Of a stretch of 30,179 nt of DNA, positions 20,701 through 27,476 are shown piece after piece. Source of the stretch: Caecitellus pseudoparvulus. Taxonomy: Eukaryota > Bigyra: Bicosoecida. Position numbers and translations under genes: made by a program. Each line of letters starts with the position of its first letter. Positions within the stretch are counted from its first letter, which is position 1. A model generated the notes under the pieces. It worked only from the letters and a program-made list of their open reading frames with translations. It had not been told where the DNA came from and did no database searches. Location of the stretch: assembly GCA_965644315.1 (NCBI GenBank), contig CBFFRQ010000141.1, forward strand, positions 1-30,179, given 5' to 3'.

Positions 20701-23700
20701 GTGCCTGTCCTGGACGGCGTGCCGGTGGAGGTGGGGGTGCCTGTCCTGGACGGCGTGCCGGTGGAGGTGGGGGTGCCTGTCCTGGACGGCGTGCCGGTGG
20801 AGGTGGGGGTGCCCGATGTGGATGGGGTTGATGTACCCGAAGGTGTTCCAGTGGGCGAGACAGACGACGTGGCCGAGCTCGTGGAGGTGGGCGAACGCGT
20901 GCTGGACGGTGTCACACCGCTGGATGGCACGGGTGTGCCGGTTGCAGCAGCAGTGGGCGAGCCCGATGCGGACGGCGTGCCGGTGGAGGTGGGGGTGCCT
21001 GTCCTGGACGGCGTGCCGGTGGAGGTGGGGGTGCCTGTCCTGGACGGCGTGCCGGTGGAGGTGGGGGTGCCTGTCCTGGACGGCGTGCCGGTGGAGGTGG
21101 GGGTGCCCGATGTGGATGGGATTGATGTACCCGAAGGTGTTCCAGTGGGCGAGACAGACGACGTGGCCGAGCTCGTGGAGGTGGGCGAACGCGTGCTGGA
21201 CGGTGTCACACCGCTGGATGGCACGGGTGTGCCGGTTGCAGCAGCAGTGGGCGAGCCCGATGCGGACGGCGTGCCGGTGGAGGTGGGGGTGCCTGTCCTG
21301 GACGGCGTGCCGGTGGAGGTGGGGGTGCCTGTCCTGGACGGCGTGCCGGTGGAGGTGGGGGTGCCCGATGTGGATGGGGTTGATGTACCCGAAGGTGTTC
21401 CAGTGGGCGAGACAGACGACGTGGCCGAGCTCGTGGAGGTGGGCGAACGCGTGCTGGACGGTGTCACACCGCTGGATGGCACGGGTGTGCCGGTTGCAGC
21501 AGCAGTGGGCGAGCCCGATGCGGACGGCGTGCCGGTGGAGGTGGGGGTGCCTGTCCTGGACGGCGTGCCGGTGGAGGTGGGGGTGCCTGTCCTGGACGGC
21601 GTGCCGGTGGAGGTGGGGGTGCCTGTCCTGGACGGCGTGCCGGTGGAGGTGGGGGTGCCTGTCCTGGACGGCGTGCCGGTGGAGGTGGGGGTGCCTGTCC
21701 TGGACGGCGTGCCGGTGGAGGTGGGGGTGCCTGTCCTGGACGGCGTGCCGGTGGAGGTGGGGGTGCCTGTCCTGGACGGCGTGCCGGTGGAGGTGGGGGT
21801 GCCTGTCCTGGATGGCGTGCCGGTGGAGGTGGGGGTGCCTGTCCTGGACGGCGTGCCGGTGGAGGTGGGGGTGCCTGTCCTGGACGGCGTGCCGGTGGAG
21901 GTGGGGGTGCCTGTCCTGGACGGCGTGCCGGTGGAGGTGGGGGTGCCTGTCCTGGACGGCGTGCCGGTGGAGGTGGGGGTGCCTGTCCTGGACGGCGTGC
22001 CGGTGGAGGTGGGGGTGCCTGTCCTGGACGGCGTGCCGGTGGAGGTGGGGGTGCCTGTCCTGGACGGCGTGCCGGTGGAGGTGGGGGTGCCTGTCCTGGA
22101 CGGCGTGCCGGTGGAGGTGGGGGTGCCTGTCCTGGACGGCGTGCCGGTGGAGGTGGGGGTGCCTGTCCTGGACGGCGTGCCGGTGGAGGTGGGGGTGCCT
22201 GTCCTGGACGGCGTGCCGGTGGAGGTGGGGGTGCCTGTCCTGGACGGCGTGCCGGTGGAGGTGGGGGTGCCTGTCCTGGATGGCGTGCCGGTGGAGGTGG
22301 GGGTGCCTGTCCTGGACGGCGTGCCGGTGGAGGTGGGGGTGCCTGTCCTGGACGGCGTGCCGGTGGAGGTGGGGGTGCCTGTCCTGGACGGCGTGCCGGT
22401 GGAGGTGGGGGTGCCTGTCCTGGACGGCGTGCCGGTGGAGGTGGGGGTGCCTGTCCTGGACGGCGTGCCGGTGGAGATGGGGGTGCCTGTCCTGGACGGC
22501 GTGCCGGTGGAGGTGGGGGTGCCTGTCCTGGACGGCGTGCCGGTGGAGGTGGGGGTGCCTGTCCTGGACGGCGTGCCGGTGGAGGTGGGGGTGCCTGTCC
22601 TGGACGGCGTGCCGGTGGAGGTGGGGGTGCCTGTCCTGGACGGCGTGCCGGTGGAGGTGGGGGTGCCTGTCCTGGACGGCGTGCCGGTGGAGGTGGGGGT
22701 GCCTGTCCTGGACGGCGTGCCGGTGGAGGTGGGGGTGCCTGTCCTGGACGGCGTGCCGGTGGAGGTGGGGGTGCCTGTCCTGGACGGCGTGCCGGTGGAG
22801 GTGGGGGTGCCTGTCCTGGACGGCGTGCCGGTGGAGGTGGGGGTGCCTGTCCTGGACGGCGTGCCGGTGGAGGTGGGGGTGCCTGTCCTGGACGGCGTGC
22901 CGGTGGAGGTGGGGGTGCCTGTCCTGGATGGCGTGCCGGTGGAGGTGGGGGTGCCTGTCCTGGACGGCGTGCCGGTGGAGGTGGGGGTGCCTGTCCTGGA
23001 CGGCGTGCCGGTGGAGGTGGGGGTGCCTGTCCTGGACGGCGTGCCGGTGGAGGTGGGGGTGCCTGTCCTGGACGGCGTGCCGGTGGAGGTAGGTAAGCTT
23101 GTGATTGTGGCGGAGAATGTGGGAGGTGGTGTTGGAGGGGGAGTCGGCGGGCTTGATGGAGCCGAGGATGGCGATGGAGTGGAACCTGGCCCTCCACACT
23201 CTGGCCAGGGGCATGTTGGTGTTTCATGCGTGGGGTTGCAGCCAACGCATGGGTTACATGACTCAGGCCCTCCAGCGTTGTTGCCATTTCTCTGGTAAGT
23301 GTATGGCGGGCACCTCTTGCACTGCAAATGGAAGCAAGGTGGGGGGTGGACGCTGCGAGTTACATGCCTCAAAGCAGTGCTTACAAATGGTGGATAGTAA
23401 CAGCTTGAAAGCCTCCTAGCTCGATTTTCATCGTAAACGTCGAGGAGCACCTGCACAGGGTGAGGAGCACCAAGGGAAAGTGTGTTTCGCTTGTTCTGCC
23501 CGAAACAGCGCTTCTGAGTGGTTGCGCACCTCGTCCATGCGGCGAATTCGACAAATGACTGTTCCTAGACAGTTGCCACTGAGCTGATAGAACCCTTCAG
23601 GGCCTGCAGCGAGCGGGATGCCGGAGTGAGAAGAGCAAAGGCACACGTCGATGGTTTGGTGCTCGCGAAGAACCTACAGCAACAGCCGATTTGGATTGAA

Positions 23701-23933
23701 GTGCAGGGCTGAATGGTCGTGGAGGACAATTCTCGGTTCCATGCTTCAAAGTAGTCCCAGTAGCTGGATGAGGTGGGATCGTTGCTGCTGTCAGTTGAGG
23801 TAAGTTTGTTGTTGAAGCTGTTCGTTGACGCGGGCGAAATGGCTGGCAGCGAACTTCCCTCCGCAGTAGCGCCAACATAGACACTGCAGGCAATGAATGC
23901 TGCGACCTCAGAGAGGAACACATAGATTTTCAT
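14745..23933 (-). CDS. Giant surface membrane protein: signal peptide, Thr/Ser/Pro repeat domain, Cys-rich region, about 9 TM segments
   Basis: The main exon 23321-14745 is a single frame of 2858 residues. I propose two upstream exons, 23933-23580 and 23513-23385, with introns of 66 and 63 nt, giving about 3019 residues. The exon 1/2 boundary is less certain. Exon 1 begins Met-Lys-Ile-Tyr-Val-Phe and is a typical signal peptide ending near Ala-Thr-Ala. Next come a CxxC-rich segment (23321-23190), a Pro-rich linker, the Thr/Ser/Pro/Gly repeat domain (23099-19699) that should be heavily O-glycosylated, and a beta-rich ectodomain (about 19600-17870). A Leu-Pro-Ala-Asn-Cys junction (about 17850) and GCC2/GCC3-like Cys-rich repeats (17800-17380) follow, then about nine hydrophobic segments (17320-15850). 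A basic Ser/Arg/Lys-rich cytoplasmic tail ends at 14748. It is probably an extended cell-surface receptor, adhesin or channel. It is related in layout to 7862-12281, which it faces. Function is inferred. Confidence 0.75.
19938..21528. repeat. Five copies of a 163-bp spacer forming a higher-order repeat
   Basis: The spacer lies at 19938-20100, 20340-20502, 20814-20976, 21108-21270 and 21366-21528, always entered after 23 bp of a 36-bp unit and always followed by a fresh unit. The copies are essentially identical. One visible polymorphism (ATT versus GTT in the GGGATTGATG context) splits them: copies 1, 2 and 4 have ATT, copies 3 and 5 have GTT. The protein encoded on the minus strand is a different Ser/Thr/Ala/Val-rich stretch. 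Block lengths differ by whole 36-bp units (402, 474, 294 and 258 bp periods), as expected from unequal exchange of larger blocks followed by gain or loss of small units. Confidence 0.9.
21529..23099. repeat. Uninterrupted run of 43 units of the 36-bp repeat
   Basis: The block nearest the protein N-terminus has 43 full copies without a spacer, ending in a partial unit at 23077-23099 that runs into GTAGGTAAGCTT. Only about four units carry a visible change. A run this long and uniform is likely to vary in length between individuals, and its exact count may be limited by assembly. Confidence 0.9.
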
Positions 23934-24302
23934 CTCTTCGCGTTGTCTAGAGGCAGGCGGCTCGCTGTCTGTGGCGCCAGTCGCCCACAATGAAGATGGT
24001 GTGAGAGCGCAAAAGTGGCAGCCACCCCGCCAAACAGACAGTGCGTTTGCAGGTGGTCGGCGCGCAGCTATCGGGGTGAACATCTCTCGGCATGAGAGCA
24101 GGGTGTGGAAGGTTGGAATGTGAGGCATGGTGCGGCGCTTATCATTGCTCCGCGTGCCGTTGGGGGGGGGCAGTGGGGGGGTCCCGACGAACGATTTCAT
24201 TCGAGTGCGAGCTGCTCTTCCCAACCCCAGGAATGAGCCATTCACTCTCGTGCAGGCTGAAGGGCTTGATTTCATCGTCCCGGTGTATTCCACCGCGCTT
24301 GC
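23934..24302. promoter_or_regulatory. Likely divergent promoter region
   Basis: The 370 bp between the signal-peptide ATG of the giant minus-strand gene (23933) and a plus-strand ATG with its own possible signal peptide (24303) should carry the promoter of the giant gene and perhaps of both. It includes a run of nine Gs at about 24163. No clear core element is visible. Role assigned from position only. Confidence 0.3.
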
Positions 24303-24513
24303 ATGCGGGCAGTGGGGGGCAGCCTCCGTAGGTGCTGCTTAGGGCGGCATGTTCTTTTGCTCTCCATCCTCGCCTTGTGCAGCGCACAGCAATGCGGCAA
24401 CAGAACTTGCGCAGGTGGCCTGGAGCAGGTCGGTACTTGCTGCTGGGGACTCAGTCTCGTGCATTTAGCCCATGGAGCGCCCCTTCCTGCAAGCACGATG
24501 GCTATGGATGCGG
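24303..24513 (+). CDS. Candidate first exon of a small secreted Cys-rich protein
   Basis: From the ATG at 24303 the frame encodes a basic start, a hydrophobic stretch (His-Val-Leu-Leu-Leu-Ser-Ile-Leu-Ala-Leu) and a likely cleavage site at Cys-Ser-Ala. A Cys-rich segment follows (six Cys within the next 30 residues). A GTAAGC donor at 24514 would end the exon in phase 1. Continuing past it, the frame runs on to a stop at about 24563. No family is recognised. A different frame over the same bases also gives a Cys-containing end, so the exon structure is unsettled. I could not find a convincing second exon close by. Confidence 0.3.
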
Positions 24514-25505
24514 GTAAGCGGCAAAGTGCGCTTCGTAGGCGGCTTTGTCGCAGCGATCTCTAGCGAGAAACACGCGAGTATGGACTTGGACTCCGCAGTT
24601 AACGAGCACTGCCTGTCACACGCTGGCAAGCAATGATCCTTTCCCCTTGGCACCCTAGGCGTGCCGCTCCTGAGCCGTCCACGCACAACGAAAGGCAGCA
24701 GCGCCCTCTGCAGCGTGCAGCTGCTGCAGTTTTTCTCTTGTGCAGTGAGAAAGAGTAGCGACGGCTGCTGCTTCCGCGCTGGCCAACTTCTGGATCGTCA
24801 CCCGGTGGCTGGGACTCCAGGCCGGGAGCTGGGTGCATGCGTAGACTCCTGTCTGCTCAGCCAAGCCCCTCTGCGAGCCCGTGTTTCACATGCTACCTCG
24901 CAAGGCAGCATACGAGAGAGAGGGGGAGAAGCGTTGGTGCACTGCACTTGCTCTCTCTCTCCGGCACAGCAGTAGTGCCCGGCCATTGCGCGGACCAGGG
25001 GCAAGCATTGCAGGCAACTGAATGGCGCCAAGGTGTCACGTTGCTTGAATGCACTTTCATTTGCTTTCCCTGGCTCGCAGATCCCGGAGAGAGGCTGAAA
25101 GATCCAAGAATAGGGTCCGCTTTCTGACCTCGTTCGAGGCGAAACCCTCTCTCTCACACACCTTGCGGCTTGCGTCGAATGCAGCAGTCCACAAAGTGCA
25201 CCTTCTGATCATTCTGACAGGAAGAGGAGACGAGCTCCTGGTTGTTGCTCGTATCGCGGGGAGCTGGGTCTCTTGGTCGTGTCTGCGCATGCACCAGTAC
25301 AGGGCGATGAGAGCGGCGTATGACAAACTGTACGGATCTCAATTTCCGCTCGATCTTTGGTCCCGGGGACGATATGAGCTGATGAATGGATGACTACTTG
25401 CCCCTCTGCCCCTGGCCTTTCAGCTTGCTCCACAGGCTGCGTAATGCGCCAATCATGGACTGGGGGAAATCGTCCATCGTTGCCTCATTCCCTTGCTGGC
25501 TCCAG
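24514..25505. other. Region with fragmentary plus-strand coding signal, no resolved gene
   Basis: Several acceptor-like pyrimidine-plus-CAG sites occur (near 24732, 24752, 24967, 25080 and 25435). A plus-strand frame ending at 25391-25393 has a protein-like last 60 residues, including Ala-Tyr-Asp-Lys-Leu-Tyr-Gly-Ser. These could be exons linking the candidate secreted exon at 24303 to the terminal exon at 25506, but I could not find splice phases that join them cleanly. No minus-strand gene is recognised. Confidence 0.25.
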
Positions 25506-25696
25506 GGGTGCATCTCTCTCACCTCCACACATACTTCGGCATCGCCCAGTGCATGGAGGCAGTCTACCGCAGCATGGCAAGTAACGAGCTCAGTGACTCC
25601 GAAGTGATGGTTCACTTCAACAGTGGTCTTCTCCAAGCAGGATTGGATTCCACGGAGTGTTCATGGTCGGTGGCATTTTCAAGAGCTATTTTATGA
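25506..25696 (+). CDS. Candidate terminal exon of an unresolved plus-strand gene
   Basis: After a good acceptor (TGCTGGCTCCAG) the phase-1 frame encodes 62 residues of ordinary, balanced composition with no low complexity, ending at TGA 25694-25696. It includes a helix-like run around His-Thr-Tyr-Phe-Gly-Ile-Ala and an acidic Glu-Leu-Ser-Asp-Ser-Glu stretch. No domain is recognised. The upstream exons are not resolved, so the product is unknown. Confidence 0.35.
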
Positions 25697-25802
25697 CTAG
25701 TGGCCGCAAATGGGACGACGCTGACACACCGACAGACCAAACCGTACCACCGTACCAAGCTAGATGACTTCCACTTCACCCTGTTGGAGCCTGCTGAAAA
25801 TG

Positions 25803-27035
25803 CTAACCCAGAGGCAGGCAGCCGCCCCATGCAGCACCTCTCCTCCATGATGTTGCCGCCTTCCCCAGACTGCAAGACAGCGAGGAGGAATGAGCCCTCA
25901 CCATGAAACATTTCGATTTTTTCCTTGAAGTTTGCACCAATTTGCACTTGCAGCACATGACGCGCGTGAAGTGACCAAGAGATCTGGCTCTGAGGGAACT
26001 GAAAGAATCCTCACGCATCGGAGGGGGCAAAAGGTGTGAAGAGGGGATTCCGGAATGAGAAATGGGGTTGACCCGCTTCAAACTGTCTTTGACGCCTCTA
26101 TCGCAGGAAATCATGATAGTGCGTTCCCCTGGGGCAACACCAAGCGCCAGCGCAGCACCATGAGCTGGGAGCCCAGAAGGATCATCAGCGGTTCCGGACT
26201 CTGGCACGTGGCGGATGGTGAGGGAGATGCGGGGGCCCGCCCGCTCGATGGCCTGACCGGGCGTCACGCCCTCGCCCGCATTGGCGACGTGCTCCGGCAC
26301 GACGAATGCATGGTCCTCCTCCACACTGTGCTCGTAGTCAATGTAGGCATCGTGGGAAAACACTACGAGAGATGCTGGCTGCAGTACCAAGCATGCCTCT
26401 GTTGCGGGCACCTGGCTGGACTGGCCACGGCGCGGGCGCAGAGTGAACCGAGCAGGAGCACCCAGGCTCAGGGTTGCCACGACTTGGTGGTAGAGGGGGC
26501 CATCTGTGTGGGGCATGATGCCCTGCCCAGGCAGGTACTCGCTGATGAGCACGTGGTTGGGCTTCAGACGGGGCGGGAACACCCCCAGGCGCACCAGAGC
26601 CTCAGCGATGCTGTCGAGCCAGCCGGGCAGCTCCTCGGCCTCTTGCAGCCCGCCAGGGGCTGGCCTGCCGCCCCAGTTCTGTAGGCGACGACCACGCAGC
26701 TGCACCCATTTGGGTTTGTATGCTGCATCATTCACGCATGCCACCAGCGCGTCGTGAGTGGCGCGGGAGATGACGTCCGGAAGGTATTTCACAGTCGCGG
26801 GACACGCCGGCAACACTGCTGCGTCAAAGTGAGCCGGTAACTCCTCCAGCTCTGCCGTCCAGCTAAAGGCCAAGTCTGGATGCGTGACCCCCTTTGGGAG
26901 TCGTGGGAAAGTGTCCCTCGAAGAAGCCCTCACCGCCTGCTCCTTCTGCTCCTGGCGTTTCACTGGCGTTGGACCTTTGCCAGCTCTGACCCGTGCTAGT
27001 TCTCGCTTCCACATTGCAGCCATGTCCAGCGCCAT
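25803..27035 (-). CDS. ALKBH6: AlkB homolog 6-like Fe(II)/2-oxoglutarate dioxygenase
   Basis: AlkB-family enzymes use Fe(II), 2-oxoglutarate and O2 for oxidative demethylation of nucleic acids; ALKBH6 substrates are less well defined. From the chosen ATG (27035), residues about 80-278 match ALKBH6 closely. These include a 'PKWVQLRGRRLQNWGG' block (108-123), 'NHVLISEYLPGQGIMPHTDG' (160-179) with the iron ligands His176 and Asp178, and a distal His at about 236 in 'DYEHSVEE'. A terminal 'RISLTIRHVP' (269-278) carries the two Arg that bind 2-oxoglutarate. The first 80 residues are Lys/Arg-rich and longer than in animal ALKBH6. The frame stays open back to 27152, so an upstream exon or earlier start is possible. 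Downstream of 26202 the frame continues to 25803 without conserved sequence, so the true end may be earlier or spliced. Confidence 0.85.
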   Translation of the reverse strand: MALDMAAMWKRELARVRAGKGPTPVKRQEQKEQAVRASSRDTFPRLPKGVTHPDLAFSWTAELEELPAHFDAAVLPACPATVKYLPDVISRATHDALVACVNDAAYKPKWVQLRGRRLQNWGGRPAPGGLQEAEELPGWLDSIAEALVRLGVFPPRLKPNHVLISEYLPGQGIMPHTDGPLYHQVVATLSLGAPARFTLRPRRGQSSQVPATEACLVLQPASLVVFSHDAYIDYEHSVEEDHAFVVPEHVANAGEGVTPGQAIERAGPRISLTIRHVPESGTADDPSGLPAHGAALALGVAPGERTIMISCDRGVKDSLKRVNPISHSGIPSSHLLPPPMREDSFSSLRARSLGHFTRVMCCKCKLVQTSRKKSKCFMVRAHSSSLSCSLGKAATSWRRGAAWGGCLPLG

Positions 27036-27476
27036 ACCGCAGCGACGACAGTGCTGAGTAGCACGGCAGCCTGCTTGCAGTTCAGCACTCGCTTGCGCAG
27101 CCCGCAGAAACCTGGCGAGGTAGTGCAGGCTGGTGTCGAACAGCGCAAGCACAAGATCCCTCTGGCTTGCACGCCGCCAGGGAGGAGAAAAGACCCTGGG
27201 AAGGGGGCCTGGACCCCTGTCTCAGCACACCCCGATGCGGTAGACGCAGTCCAAGAGTGGTTCGCCCGGTCAGGTTTTAGTTGCTTTGAATTGCTCACGC
27301 ATGACGATTGAGGGGGGCACGGCCTTGGCCGCACATCCCACGAAACACAGAACGTCATCTCACGACGGTACACTTTCACATACACTCCGCACCACACGGC
27401 GCGAATATTCTTCTCAGCCTGCACTCAGGCTCAATCACCCCCCAGCGGCAGGCCGTCAGCAAGGCTCGGGGCTCAC
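27036..27476. other. Spacer between the two minus-strand genes
   Basis: About 440 bp between the CDCA7-like stop (27477) and the ALKBH6-like start. Minus-strand frames are partly open but have no conserved sequence. It should contain the CDCA7-like 3' end and the ALKBH6-like promoter, or a 5' exon of the latter. No repeat or RNA gene is seen. Confidence 0.35.

Larger units (their letters stand above)
19699..23099. repeat. 36-bp tandem repeat array with higher-order structure
   Basis: Sixty-eight full copies of a 36-bp unit, plus a 23-bp partial copy at each block end, lie in six blocks. Full copies per block are 6, 6, 8, 3, 2 and 43, starting at 19699, 20101, 20503, 20977, 21271 and 21529. 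On the minus strand the unit encodes 12 residues made of Gly-Thr-Pro, Ser-Arg-Thr, Gly-Thr-Pro and Thr-Ser-Thr. Copies are nearly identical, including at synonymous sites; I noted only scattered single changes (for example at about 20189, 20221, 21811, 22279, 22476 and 22927). That indicates recent expansion or ongoing homogenisation by unequal exchange or slippage. The plus strand is G-rich, with GG runs in every unit. The unit has no stop codon in any of the six frames, so long shadow frames arise. Confidence 0.95.

Noticed and set aside
19699-23099. CRISPR array, suggested by the 36-bp repeat length
   Set aside because: The 36-bp units are directly adjacent with no unique spacers, the five 163-bp inserts are identical to each other, and the array is in frame within a eukaryotic gene with no cas-like genes nearby.
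19607-23214. Other long frames over the array (plus 19607-23092; minus 19648-23214 and 21464-23287)
   Set aside because: Same cause. Their repeats are Arg/Trp/Cys-, His/Arg- or Pro/Ala-rich, with no conserved flanking domain, start context or splice link.
19426-23298. Plus-strand reading frame of 1290 residues (Val-Pro-Val-Glu-Val-Gly-rich) over the repeat array
   Set aside because: It exists because the 36-bp unit has no stop in any frame. Outside the array it has no recognisable sequence, while the minus-strand frame continues into Cys-rich and membrane regions on one side and a CxxC-rich segment on the other.
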